From the NCBI RefSeq assembly GCF_002729955.1, contig NZ_PBYA01000043.1, positions 1 through 48,224 on the forward strand: a DNA stretch of 48,224 bases, written 5' to 3'. Below the pieces are notes generated by a model that had not been told where the DNA came from, did not search any database, and saw only the letters and a program-made list of their open reading frames with translations. The position numbers and the translations under genes are program-made. Below, one piece after another: positions 25,582-34,523 of the stretch (the first letter of the stretch is position 1; each line of letters starts with the position of its first letter). The DNA comes from Salinisphaera sp. GTDB taxonomy: Bacteria > Pseudomonadota > Gammaproteobacteria > Nevskiales > Salinisphaeraceae.

Positions 25582-26922
25582 CTATCGCGGCTTGGATTGC
25601 CCCGCCCGGCTCGCCGCCCATGCCTTTGCCTGGCGCGTGGCCAGACGCACGAGATCGGCCTGTGCCACGTTGATATCGATCAGATGCAGCCCCCAGCCGG
25701 TATTGCCGAAGAAAGCGCCCGGCAGCTGATCGATCAGGGCAACGTTTTCGGGCGTGTCGATCGAAACGGCCAGATAATGGGCGCCACCGTGCGCCACGCA
25801 ACGCCCGTGAATCCGGCCCGGGAGAGCATAGAACGGGGTATCGATCGCATCGTTGAGGGCGCCGTCGCGAAACGGACCGGCGTTGGCATCCGTGGGTTTG
25901 AGAATCAGGCGAAACACCGGCGGGTAGCCCGTCGGCAGGCGCGCATCCAGGCGCGTGCTGCCGTTGACAAGTTGTGCCGGGTTCACGCACAGGGCCTGGG
26001 TGTTGGCGGCCTCGGTCACGCCATACTTGGGCGCCTCCCCCAGGGCCGGATCGTCGCGGCTGAAACTGCTGTAGCCGACCACGCAGTGGATATCGTCTGC
26101 CGTGCGACAAGCCGGCGTATGCCGAAAACTCGTGTCTCCCTGGGCCGGAACACGGTTCACCGCGATGTTCGCCCCCGGGATGTGCGCGGCGACGAAATGC
26201 TGCGACAGATAGGCATCGGGCTCGATCACGTCGCGAATCAGGCGCATCAGCAGCTCCGAGCCCTGGGAGTGGCCGATCAGTATGAAGCCCCGGTCATCAT
26301 TTTCGCCCACGAACTGCATGAAGGCATCGACGACATCGGCATAGGCCATGGCATAGGCGTCCTGCTTGGCGGGCGACGTCATGCGCTTGACGCCGGGCAC
26401 CATGTCGAGCGCCATCAGGCTGAGCGTGGATTGACGATAGACCGGCGCATAGACGTCGCAGGCGCGTTGATACAGGGCAGCCTGTATTTTCGTGATCGCC
26501 ACCGTTTCGTCATCGGGGGTAAAGTCGGCGTTCGCGCCCATCGCCATGCTGGCGGTCGGGTAGACATAGAAACAGGCCACCGCCGAGGTGCGTTCGAAGC
26601 TTGTCTTCAGTGGCGTGAGCCTGCCGTCGGGACCGACCGCCGTGGCCCGCGTATCGCTGCGACACACGTTGTCGGCCCGCGCCTGACCCGGATGACAAAG
26701 CCAGTGCCTCGCCTCGCTGTAGTGGCGGCTACGATACCCGCGATACGGATTTTCACCCGGCGCAGCGGCTTTAGCCATGAACCGGGCCGTCGCGCCGGCC
26801 TGCTCGGCAAGGGCGGTCTTCGACGGGGCATCGCTGGTCCGCATGCACGCCGCGGGTAGAACAAGCGCAAACAGCAGGATGGCGAGCATCGAAGCCAAAC
26901 GAATCGAGATTGTCGGGATCAC
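25582..26922 (-). CDS. DUF3089 family alpha/beta-hydrolase, exported
   Basis: The 446-residue frame opens at a GTG; an ATG at 26889 is an alternative. The N-terminus is a hydrophobic export signal (MLAILLFALVLPAACMRTSD) whose PAAC could be a weak lipobox. The DUF3089 pattern follows: VACFYVYPTASMAMGANADF, QRACDVYAPVYRQSTLSLMA, then the nucleophile elbow GHSQG (Ser219), and later GDTSFRHTPACRTADDIHCV and CVAHGGAHYLAVSIDTPEN. The family is predicted to be serine hydrolases; no substrate is known. It converges with the LuxR-type gene and diverges from the GGDEF-EAL gene across 370 bp. Confidence 0.88.
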   Translation of the reverse strand: MIPTISIRLASMLAILLFALVLPAACMRTSDAPSKTALAEQAGATARFMAKAAAPGENPYRGYRSRHYSEARHWLCHPGQARADNVCRSDTRATAVGPDGRLTPLKTSFERTSAVACFYVYPTASMAMGANADFTPDDETVAITKIQAALYQRACDVYAPVYRQSTLSLMALDMVPGVKRMTSPAKQDAYAMAYADVVDAFMQFVGENDDRGFILIGHSQGSELLMRLIRDVIEPDAYLSQHFVAAHIPGANIAVNRVPAQGDTSFRHTPACRTADDIHCVVGYSSFSRDDPALGEAPKYGVTEAANTQALCVNPAQLVNGSTRLDARLPTGYPPVFRLILKPTDANAGPFRDGALNDAIDTPFYALPGRIHGRCVAHGGAHYLAVSIDTPENVALIDQLPGAFFGNTGWGLHLIDINVAQADLVRLATRQAKAWAASRAGQSKPR

Positions 26923-27292
26923 GAGCGCAAATCACCCCACGCAAGAAAACAAACATGCGCGCTGTGCCGCGCGACGGGCTCGCGCCATGCAAGCAGCCCC
27001 AGTTCGGCGGAATAATAAACGGTTACACATTGCACCGCTCCACGCGATGGCGTGATCGCCGGGCGCGGGCTAAAGAAACGTTTGCCCCAGCCGATGATCC
27101 GGTAAGGGGCAAACGCGCTGGAAATTCGTCCCGACCCGTTGACGCGGCCCGTCACAACAAGCCACAGCGCGTTACCAGAATAAGCTTAGCCCGCGTGATG
27201 GCCCTGCCCACGGCAAACATCAGGCGCGTGAGGCACCAGGACGCGGCACAGCCCACACCTCACTCCCCATGACTCGAAGTTAACGCGTTCCA
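26923..27292. other. 370-bp divergent gap with an orphan terminator
   Basis: Both flanking genes start here, so two promoters are expected. The only clear structure is the stem at 27079-27115, whose T-rich side faces left. That suits the end of a minus-strand transcript that no recognised gene accounts for. I see no convincing small ORF. Confidence 0.45.
27069..27115 (-). terminator. Orphan minus-strand intrinsic terminator
   Basis: CGTTTGCCCC (27079-27088) pairs with GGGGCAAACG (27106-27115), with an inner CCG/CGG pair in the loop. Read on the minus strand the stem is followed by TTTCTTTAGC. No annotated minus-strand gene lies upstream of it, so it may end a small RNA. Confidence 0.45.
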
Positions 27293-29614
27293 ATGCCCAA
27301 GCTTGAATCCAGCAAACTGCAGGCACAGCATCAGGCCGACATCATACGCGGTCGCCAGATCCACGCGGCTCAGTTGAGCACCCAGCACGGGCTAATCAGC
27401 TTCATCATCCCGGCGATCGTGACGGGTCTGCTGTTCTACCCTGAGTGGGGTCTGATCTCGCTGGGCTGGACGGTGGCCGTTCTCGTCGTTTTCACTGTTC
27501 GGTTCTGTATGTTGCGCCGTGCAACGGCGCGGGGGCCGATTCCCCTTCCAGCCCGAAGCGTCCGGCCAGTCGTCGTCGCGACAGTGATCAACGCAACATT
27601 GCTTGCCAGCTTTCCCGGCTGGGCGATCGTGCACGCGGACGGCCTGGCGCTGGCCTATATGCTTTCGCTTTATCTAGGCACCTATTGGTCGGCGTCGTTC
27701 ATGCTGACCGCGCTATTCCCCGCGGCGTGCTCATTTACGGTCACGCACTGGTTAGTCACCGTGGCCGTGCTCTGCATGGCCGGCCTGGACTGGGAACGGG
27801 TCGCGCTCATCGTGCTTTTCGGCACTGGCGTGGTCGCGGCGCTGGCCATTACGCGCCAGCAGTCGGCGCTGTTCCGCGAGTCGGTCATTCAAGAGATCGA
27901 GCTGGCAAGAAAAACGCAAACGATCGAGGTGCTGCTCAAGGAACACGAGAATCAATCGAGCGACTGGCTATGGCAGACCGACGACGGATTACGCATAGAC
28001 CAGCCTTCATCGCGCTTCATGCAGGCGATCGCGATGGACGAAGCAACCCTGTCCGGGAAACCGATTCTCGAACTGCTCGAGCAGGTGTCCATCGACTTCA
28101 ACCGAGAAGCGCTTGCAGATCTGGAAGCCAATCTCATACGGCGCCGTTCGTTCAGGGACGTCGTCATTTCGCTATCGGTGGACTCGCGTGCGGCGTGGTT
28201 TTCGATCTCGGGGCGCCCCGTCTACGACGCGAGAAACCGCTTCGCGGGCTATCGCGGCGTCATGGCGGATGTCACCGAAGCGCGACAGGCGCAGGCGCGG
28301 GCTGCGCACCTTGCTCAGCACGATGCGCTTACCGATCTGCCCAACCGCGCGAACTTCAGCACCCTGCTGCGCCGCTCGCTGGCGCGCGGGCGCTCGTTCG
28401 CGTTGTTGAGCATTGACCTGGACGGCTTCAAGGCCGTCAACGACAGCTTCGGCCATTCCGCAGGTGACGCGACGCTCGTCGAGATCGCCCGCCGCCTGCA
28501 AGAGAACGTCGGGTCGAAGGACGTGGTCGCCCGTCTGGGCGATGACGAATTCGTCATCCAGGCCTGGGGCCTGGAAATCGAACAGCTCGAAATCCTGTGT
28601 CGCCAGATCATCGAGGCCGCTGGCCGCGCCATGATCATCGACAACCAGACGGTGGTCGTGGGCGCGAGTATCGGCGTGGCCCTCGCGCCGGCCGACGGGG
28701 CGACCACCGCGGATATCCTCAAGAGCGCGGACGCGGCTCTATATCGGGCCAAGAACGATGGCCGCGGTACGTTCCGCTTTTTCTCGCCCGAACTCGACAA
28801 GGAGCTGCAGCTTCGACAGCAGGTCATACAGGAGCTACGGGCAGCGCTCACCCGCGACGAGCTGGTTTTGTACTACCAGCCAGTATTCGATGCCCAAAGC
28901 GGCGCGATCACCGGCGCCGAGGCACTGATCCGTTGGCCGCACAGCGAACGCGGCATGATCTCGCCGGCCGAGTTCATCCCCCTGGCCGAAGAAAGTGGGC
29001 TCATCCTCGTACTCGGGAACTGGGTCATCGAACAGGCCTGTCGCGAAGCCGCGAGCTGGCAGAACGAACGCCGTATCTCGATCAACGTATCGCCCCGACA
29101 ATTCAGCGATACCGATCTGCATACCCATATCGTCTCCGTACTGGAACAAACCGGGCTCGCGCCCAGCCGGCTTGAGATCGAGGTCACCGAGACGGTATTC
29201 ATCAAGGAGCCTCAGGTGGCGCTGGATATGCTGTGTCGCCTGCGAGCGCTGGGCGTGCGCGTCGCGCTCGACGACTTCGGCACCGGCTATTCGTCGCTGA
29301 GTTATCTGCGCTCGTTCCCGTTCGACCGCATCAAGATCGACCGCGCCTTCGTGCAGGAAATCGGCCAGCGCCAGAACGACCAGGTCATCGTTCATGCCAT
29401 CGTGGACATTGCCACCGGGCTCGGCATGAAGATTACCGCCGAAGGCATCGAAACCCGCGACCAGGCGGACTATCTCGCCGGCATCGGCTGCCACGAATTT
29501 CAGGGGTTTTTCTTCGCACGGCCGGCGCCGGCAGGCGAACTACTACGCGCCGCGGACCGGTACGCACGTCCGCCCGCGCAGCTCGTCACGCAACAAACCT
29601 TGTTCAACCCGTGA
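27293..29614 (+). CDS. Membrane PAS-GGDEF-EAL protein, degenerate GGDEF
   Basis: A 773-residue protein. An N-terminal block of about six helices (residues ~33-190; ISFIIPAIVTGLLFYPEWGL, LIVLFGTGVVAALA) precedes a PAS domain (~210-325; SDWLWQTDDGLRIDQPSSRF). The GGDEF domain (DALTDLPNRANFSTLL onward) has GDDEF at 416-420, so cyclase activity is doubtful. It may bind GTP as a regulatory domain. The EAL domain looks complete: E543-A-L-I-R, NVSPRQFSD, EVTETVF, DDFGTGYSSLSYL, KIDRAFV and AEGIET. The likely net role is a cyclic-di-GMP phosphodiesterase controlled from the membrane. Confidence 0.93.
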   Translation: MPKLESSKLQAQHQADIIRGRQIHAAQLSTQHGLISFIIPAIVTGLLFYPEWGLISLGWTVAVLVVFTVRFCMLRRATARGPIPLPARSVRPVVVATVINATLLASFPGWAIVHADGLALAYMLSLYLGTYWSASFMLTALFPAACSFTVTHWLVTVAVLCMAGLDWERVALIVLFGTGVVAALAITRQQSALFRESVIQEIELARKTQTIEVLLKEHENQSSDWLWQTDDGLRIDQPSSRFMQAIAMDEATLSGKPILELLEQVSIDFNREALADLEANLIRRRSFRDVVISLSVDSRAAWFSISGRPVYDARNRFAGYRGVMADVTEARQAQARAAHLAQHDALTDLPNRANFSTLLRRSLARGRSFALLSIDLDGFKAVNDSFGHSAGDATLVEIARRLQENVGSKDVVARLGDDEFVIQAWGLEIEQLEILCRQIIEAAGRAMIIDNQTVVVGASIGVALAPADGATTADILKSADAALYRAKNDGRGTFRFFSPELDKELQLRQQVIQELRAALTRDELVLYYQPVFDAQSGAITGAEALIRWPHSERGMISPAEFIPLAEESGLILVLGNWVIEQACREAASWQNERRISINVSPRQFSDTDLHTHIVSVLEQTGLAPSRLEIEVTETVFIKEPQVALDMLCRLRALGVRVALDDFGTGYSSLSYLRSFPFDRIKIDRAFVQEIGQRQNDQVIVHAIVDIATGLGMKITAEGIETRDQADYLAGIGCHEFQGFFFARPAPAGELLRAADRYARPPAQLVTQQTLFNP

Positions 29615-29637
29615 CGCGAAAATAAAACACGGCCTGC

Positions 29638-29667
29638 CTTAAGGAATCTTAACGAAAGGTTCACAAA
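29638..29667. promoter_or_regulatory. Phased 10-bp repeats upstream of the PAP2 lipoprotein gene
   Basis: CTTAAGGAAT (29638-29647), CTTAACGAAA (29648-29657) and a weaker GGTTCACAAA (29658-29667) follow each other without gaps, one helical turn apart, ending 51 bp before the start codon. This resembles a response-regulator site on one DNA face. It does not match the 11-bp-phased PhoB box well. Confidence 0.35.
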
Positions 29668-29718
29668 CCGCCACTAGGCTCCTGCGCTTTCGCACCGCTC
29701 TTCGGAGAGACCTCTATC

Positions 29719-31851
29719 GTGGCAATTTTATTTCGTAGGCAGGCCGTTATACGGCCTCTGATACCCGTGTTCGTCGGCGCGCTGCTGATCACGGGCTGCA
29801 ACGGCAGCTCGGACGATTCAGTCGTTACGACGTCGGCGGCCAAGCCGGCCATGCCGACCATGCCTACAGGCGTCGGCGAGGAAATGGCGGTCGACGCGCC
29901 GCAGCCAGCCTATCCGCTGCCCAGCCTTCGCTACGCGTCCAACAATGCGGACGGCACGCTGCGCTGGGTGATCGGCGACAACCCCGTGCCCTATGCGCTG
30001 CGCGGTATCAACGACCTATGGAAGGGCACATCGGACGCCTATCAGAACGCCGCCTCCGGCGACGGCCCGGATAATTATCTGGACAACCCGATCGTCGATA
30101 CCGACGTGTGGGCCGCCAACATGGCCTATGTACTCGAGGTCACACAGAACCGCAGCGACGAAGAAGCGATCCTGGCCTTTCTGGACGACACGCGCAGCAA
30201 GAACTACAGCGTGATTGACGGCTACGGCCCGCTGACCGAAAGCTATGTCGACAATTCCGGCGCCTATGTGGACATTGCCGTGCCCAGCGTCGCGCAGGTG
30301 CTCGAGGACGAGCACTATTCTTCCGCCTATAACGACAACATCCGTTTCGCCGGCGACCAGACATCCCAGCTGGGCGAAGTGGTGAGACTCGTCGACGCGT
30401 TCCGCCAGCGTTCGCCGGCATCCACCAGCGCGTCCAAATACATTTTCTCCACGCCGCGGCCGTGGCGCATGACCGATACGGGCGAGATCGACTTCCTCGG
30501 CACCACCCAGAACTACGCCTGTACCGACGCCAACGGCTCGACCGAACTGCGCACCGTCGATCAGTACACCACCAACGTCGACGTCGTCGCCGGGCTGATG
30601 TGTGCGCGCCGCGCGCACAGCGAAAGCCACCACGAAAAAGGCCTCTATACGCCGCAAACGCAGAACCGGCGCAAGGACGGCGGCTACCCGAGCGGGCACA
30701 CGAACGCCGGCTATCTCGCCGCGCTGGCCTATGCCTATGCCCTGCCGCAGCGCTATGCGGAGATGCTCACCCGCGCTTCGCAGCTGGGCGAGGACCGCAT
30801 CGTGGCGGGCATGCATTCGCCCGTGGACGTCATCGGCGGGCGCATTCACGCCACCATGGTCGCAAGCTATGCCCTGAACCAGGCCGATATCCAGGCCGAA
30901 GCCACGGCCGCCTACAACCGCGCCCAGCAATTCTTCGGCCAGCAGGCCGGCGCGGCCGGTATGTCGCTCTACGACTATGCGCACCGGCGGGTGGAAGACG
31001 AAGCCGGGCTGATCGAAGGCGATAACGTACGCACGCAACTCTACGATACCAACCGCTACGACGACTACGAGACCAACCGGCAGGATTATCTGTTCCGGAT
31101 GACCTATGGCCTACCGCAGAACGAGGCCGAGGCCGGCCAGGCGCCCGAGGTACCGGCCGGTGCCGAGGCACTTCTGGCCTCGCGCCTGCCCTATCTCAGC
31201 GGCGACCAGCGTCGTGCCGTGCTCTATACCACCGCGATCGATTCCGGCTATCCCATTCTCGACGATACCAACGGCTGGGGCCGGCTCAACCTGTTCGAAG
31301 CGGCCAACGGCTATGGCGCGTTCGAAGGCGATGTCAACGTCACGATGGACGCCGACCAGGGCGGCTTCAACGCACACGACATCTGGCGCAACGACATCGA
31401 CGGTGAAGGACGTCTGGTCAAGGACGGCAACGGCATTCTGGAACTGGCCGGCGACAACGGCTACACCGGCGGCACCGTCGTGCGCGACGGCACGCTGGCC
31501 GCGCGTTCGGCCACGGCATTCGGCGCGGGCGATGTATATGTCGACGGCGGCACGGTCGCCATCGACAGCCCTGAGCCGGTCGCGATCGCAGGGAATCTGA
31601 CCGTCAACCGCGGCGGCCTTACCTTCGCCATGGACGCCGAGGCCCGCCGGCTGATCGCCACGAAGACGGTCTATATCGAGGGCGGCACGCTCACGCTGGA
31701 TTTCGATAGCGCCGACGTGCCGGCGGCCGGCACCCAGCTGACGTTGCTAAGCGGTGGAAACCTCGCCGGGCGCTTCGCCCGGGTCGACAGCGGCGATACG
31801 CCCGTCGAACTCGCTTATAGCGCAGACAGCGTGATCGCCACCGTTCAGTAA
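29719..31851 (+). CDS. PAP2-type phosphatase lipoprotein with autotransporter-associated strand repeat
   Basis: It starts at a GTG with GGAGAG about 9 nt upstream. The signal ends in the lipobox LITGC. Residues ~235-375 carry all three PAP2 motifs: K240-x6-R-P in KYIFSTPRP, P324-S-G-H327, and R360-x5-H366-x3-D370 in RIVAGMHSPVD. That supports acid phosphatase or haloperoxidase-type chemistry. Residues ~545-710 resemble passenger beta-helix repeats, with one clear autotransporter-associated repeat (GRLVKDGNGILELAGDNGYT, then GGTVVRDGTLAA). There is no C-terminal beta-barrel, so it is not a complete autotransporter. Placement as an outer-membrane or surface lipoprotein is inference. A strong terminator follows. 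Confidence 0.88.
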   Translation: MAILFRRQAVIRPLIPVFVGALLITGCNGSSDDSVVTTSAAKPAMPTMPTGVGEEMAVDAPQPAYPLPSLRYASNNADGTLRWVIGDNPVPYALRGINDLWKGTSDAYQNAASGDGPDNYLDNPIVDTDVWAANMAYVLEVTQNRSDEEAILAFLDDTRSKNYSVIDGYGPLTESYVDNSGAYVDIAVPSVAQVLEDEHYSSAYNDNIRFAGDQTSQLGEVVRLVDAFRQRSPASTSASKYIFSTPRPWRMTDTGEIDFLGTTQNYACTDANGSTELRTVDQYTTNVDVVAGLMCARRAHSESHHEKGLYTPQTQNRRKDGGYPSGHTNAGYLAALAYAYALPQRYAEMLTRASQLGEDRIVAGMHSPVDVIGGRIHATMVASYALNQADIQAEATAAYNRAQQFFGQQAGAAGMSLYDYAHRRVEDEAGLIEGDNVRTQLYDTNRYDDYETNRQDYLFRMTYGLPQNEAEAGQAPEVPAGAEALLASRLPYLSGDQRRAVLYTTAIDSGYPILDDTNGWGRLNLFEAANGYGAFEGDVNVTMDADQGGFNAHDIWRNDIDGEGRLVKDGNGILELAGDNGYTGGTVVRDGTLAARSATAFGAGDVYVDGGTVAIDSPEPVAIAGNLTVNRGGLTFAMDAEARRLIATKTVYIEGGTLTLDFDSADVPAAGTQLTLLSGGNLAGRFARVDSGDTPVELAYSADSVIATVQ

Positions 31852-31871
31852 ACGCCGGCCCCTGCGTATCG

Positions 31872-31905
31872 AGCCGGTGGCGCGTCATGCGTCGCCGGCT
31901 TTTTT
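31872..31905 (+). terminator. Intrinsic terminator after the PAP2 gene
   Basis: AGCCGGTGGCG (31872-31882) pairs with CGTCGCCGGCT (31890-31900), an 11-bp stem with two G-T pairs and a 7-nt loop. Six T residues follow (31900-31905). Confidence 0.85.
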
Positions 31906-31949
31906 GCGACCAGGACAAACGCGGTATCGGCGACGGTCGCGGCGCCCCG

Positions 31950-32555
31950 CTAGTTCTGCCGGCGGTCTGCCTTGAGCAACGCCCGTAGCCGTATGAGGTA
32001 GAGCACAATCATCGCGCCGAGCAGCACCAGACCCACGCGCAACGACGTGACCCCGTGCAGGGCATGGGAAAGCCCGTGCCCCACGCCGATCAACACACTC
32101 GCCCAAAGCGTGGAACCCACAGCCGTGGACACCAGGAACCGGCCGAACGGCATTCGATGCAAACCCGCCGGTACCGAGATCATCGACCGCATGCCCGGAA
32201 TCAAGCGGCCCACGACGATCATCGCATCGCCATAGCGGCGGAACAGCCCGCCGGAGCGATCGATATCGGACGGCTTGATCAGCAGCCACCGCCCAGGGCC
32301 GACCAGAAACCGCTTGAGACGGGCCTCGCCGACCACCCGGCCGAAAAAATAAAGCGGCAGCGTACCCAGCACCAGTCCCGCGGCGGAGGCCGCGATCGCC
32401 AGGGGCACACGCAAGGCGTGTTGGTCGAAAAGCGCGGCGGCAAACGGGATGGTCGCTTCGGCTGGCAGCGGCGGCATCAGGTTGGCCGCCGCCATGACCG
32501 CCAACAGATAGATATAGCCTTCGATCGCGACGAGGCCGGGAGCCGTCAACAGCAT
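31950..32555 (-). CDS. DedA family membrane protein
   Basis: The ATG at 32555 gives 201 residues, the usual DedA size; the frame upstream adds an unrelated leader. Typical elements are ANLMPPLPAEATIPFAAALF (the acidic re-entrant loop), LGTLPLYFFGRVVGEARLKR, and VVGRLIPGMRSMISVPAGL with its paired arginines. The C-terminus is a membrane helix followed by a basic tail. DedA proteins are now linked to lipid scrambling, including undecaprenyl-phosphate recycling, and to proton-motive-force maintenance. It converges with the PAP2 gene and is divergent from the outer-membrane protein gene. Confidence 0.9.
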   Translation of the reverse strand: MLLTAPGLVAIEGYIYLLAVMAAANLMPPLPAEATIPFAAALFDQHALRVPLAIAASAAGLVLGTLPLYFFGRVVGEARLKRFLVGPGRWLLIKPSDIDRSGGLFRRYGDAMIVVGRLIPGMRSMISVPAGLHRMPFGRFLVSTAVGSTLWASVLIGVGHGLSHALHGVTSLRVGLVLLGAMIVLYLIRLRALLKADRRQN

Positions 32556-32885
32556 TAAATGATCGCCTTGCCTCGGGGATAGGGCGCGGAGTATGAACCG
32601 ATCGATACCGCGAATCGAACCCGCCTGCTGCACTATGCACTGATCGCCGTCGCGACACCCGGCCCTGCGCACCGAAAGTCATGCCCACTGGCGCTAAAAC
32701 TTGTCGAGCCCGGCCCACGGATTGCGCAGCCGTAGACAATCAGGGCGGGCGATCTCGTACGGCAGGGTCACTGAAACGCGCCATCGAGTCTCGGTAGTAT
32801 TACCTATATTCAGCCGCCGGCTCGGACGATGGCAGAACGTTCGCGGAAACGCACAAAGGCTGTTTCGATTTCGATTTTCCCGACT
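32556..32885. other. 330-bp divergent gap, nothing recognised
   Basis: The promoters of the DedA gene and the outer-membrane protein gene must lie here. AT-rich GTAGTATTACCTATATTC around 32795-32812 is a plausible -10 region for the rightward gene. I see no gene and no notable repeat. Confidence 0.4.
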
Positions 32886-34352
32886 ATGAAAAACCGAAGC
32901 ACGCTAATAATCATCGGCTGTTTCATCCTCTGCGGTGTCCAGTCATCCCCCGGCTACGCCGAACGCCTGCCACGACCGCACGAGGCCGATGGCGCCGACC
33001 GATATCACGCCAGCGCGGCGGCAAACCGTCCCACCGCGCCCCCCGAATCGGCACTGCGTTCCCCTGTGTACGCAGCTGGCCCGTCATTGGCATCCGCAAC
33101 CAGCGAGACACGTGGTGCAGACGGCCAGGTCTGGGGCATCGCCGCTGCCGGACGACTTGCTTCCGTACCGTTCGCGGTGGGCGGCGACAGCGCGACCGCC
33201 TCGCTCGTACCCATGCTGTTCTACGAAAACGATTATTTCTTCCTGCGCGGCAGCGAAGGCGGGGCGCATCTGTTCAACGCTTCTACGGTACCGGTCGAGG
33301 TCAGCGCGCTGAGCCGATTGCGGTTCGTGGACCTGCCCGCCGACCGCCGCAACGCCCTGGACGAGGATTCGATCGATTTCGGCCTACAGCTGCGCTACGA
33401 CGCGCCGGCGCGACCGACCGTCGATCTGGAACTCATGAGCGATCGCGATGCACGTCTGCACGCCAACCTGCGGCTGGCACAGACCCACGCCTTCGGCGAC
33501 TGGCAACTCACACCGAATGTGACGGTCCGCTATAAGGACGCCGACTTCAACACGACCTACTACGCATTGGACACCTTCTATGGCGAACGCATAGGCGACG
33601 GTATCGACGCGAGCATTGGCCTGGATGCCCTTTATCATCTCGCCAACAATTTCTATCTATTGGGCGCCACGAACCTGCGACGTCTCGATGATGCGGCCTA
33701 CGACAGCCGGGCCGTGGCCGATCGCTACGAAGCCAGCGTCCTGTTCGGGCTCGGCTACTTCGAAAACCAGTCGAGCGCCCGAAAATCGAGCCTCACCAAC
33801 GACCGCTATGTGCGAATCGCCCACGGCTGGGCCACGCCGTCCAACATCGGCGACATCCTCGCCGGCAAGACTGAAAAAGACCGCTACAACAACCAGCTCA
33901 CGTCACTGTTCTATGGTCATCCGCTCGCCGACGACGTGCTCGGCCGGCCGCTTGATATCTATCTTACGCCGGGCGTGGTGCACCACTGGCCGTCGAGCAG
34001 ACAGTCCACGCTCACCGAATATGTAGCGGCCATCAAGGCCTACTACACCTTCGAATGGCCACTGCAATGGCGCTTCGGCGTCGCCGAAGGTTTCTCCTAT
34101 ATCGACGATGTCACCTATATCGAGGCAAGCGAGATGGCACGCAAGGAATACAAGCCGAGTCGCCTGTTGAACTATCTCGATTTCTCCCTCGACCTGAACG
34201 CCGGCACGCTGTTCAACCGCCCGGCATGGCGTCATGTGTGGGTCGGTTACTCCATTCACCACCGCAGCGCGATCTTCGAAAAGGCCTCGCAGTACGGGCG
34301 TATAAAAGGCGGCAGCAACTACAACACGCTATACCTGCAGTTCGACTTCTAG
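32886..34352 (+). CDS. Outer-membrane MipA/OmpV-like protein with extra C-terminal barrel-like region
   Basis: The ATG at 32886 opens a signal peptide (MKNRSTLIIIGCFILCGVQS, cleavage near GYAE). Residues ~85-295 fit MipA/OmpV: LVPMLFYENDYFFLRGSEGG, FGLQLRYDAPARPTVDLELM, TVRYKDADFNTTYYALDTFY, FYLLGATNLRRLDDAAYDSR. At 488 residues it is nearly twice the family's usual length. The last ~190 residues are also beta-rich, with HHRSAIFEKA and GGSNYNTLYLQFDF ending in aromatic-rich F, as outer-membrane proteins do. The H-x-S and terminal pattern recall PagL-type lipid A deacylases, but this is tentative. It could be a fusion of two barrels. Confidence 0.75.
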   Translation: MKNRSTLIIIGCFILCGVQSSPGYAERLPRPHEADGADRYHASAAANRPTAPPESALRSPVYAAGPSLASATSETRGADGQVWGIAAAGRLASVPFAVGGDSATASLVPMLFYENDYFFLRGSEGGAHLFNASTVPVEVSALSRLRFVDLPADRRNALDEDSIDFGLQLRYDAPARPTVDLELMSDRDARLHANLRLAQTHAFGDWQLTPNVTVRYKDADFNTTYYALDTFYGERIGDGIDASIGLDALYHLANNFYLLGATNLRRLDDAAYDSRAVADRYEASVLFGLGYFENQSSARKSSLTNDRYVRIAHGWATPSNIGDILAGKTEKDRYNNQLTSLFYGHPLADDVLGRPLDIYLTPGVVHHWPSSRQSTLTEYVAAIKAYYTFEWPLQWRFGVAEGFSYIDDVTYIEASEMARKEYKPSRLLNYLDFSLDLNAGTLFNRPAWRHVWVGYSIHHRSAIFEKASQYGRIKGGSNYNTLYLQFDF

Positions 34353-34514
34353 CGCCGAAAGCGACTGGGCGAACCTTAGGCGGGCCGACGCCCAGGGAAC
34401 AGGCTTAAAGCGGCAAGCAACCGCTCACGCCCGATGCGCTGCGCCAGGCAGCGAGAAAGGCCGGCGCTCAAATTCGCACGCGATCGGCCGATAACGTCAC
34501 TAACGGTTTTCCGA

Positions 34515-34523
34515 GGGGGGGGG
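34515..34523 (+). repeat. G9 homopolymer in the leader of a diguanylate cyclase gene
   Basis: Nine consecutive G residues lie 53 bp upstream of the ATG at 34577 and just before a small hairpin (CGGGGC/GCCCCG). Runs of this length are prone to slippage and can change promoter or leader spacing. It is the longest homopolymer I noticed in the window. Confidence 0.9.

Noticed and set aside
29638-29667. PhoB box upstream of the PAP2 gene
   Set aside because: The repeats are phased at 10 bp rather than 11 and lack the TGTCA core, so I list them only as unassigned repeats.
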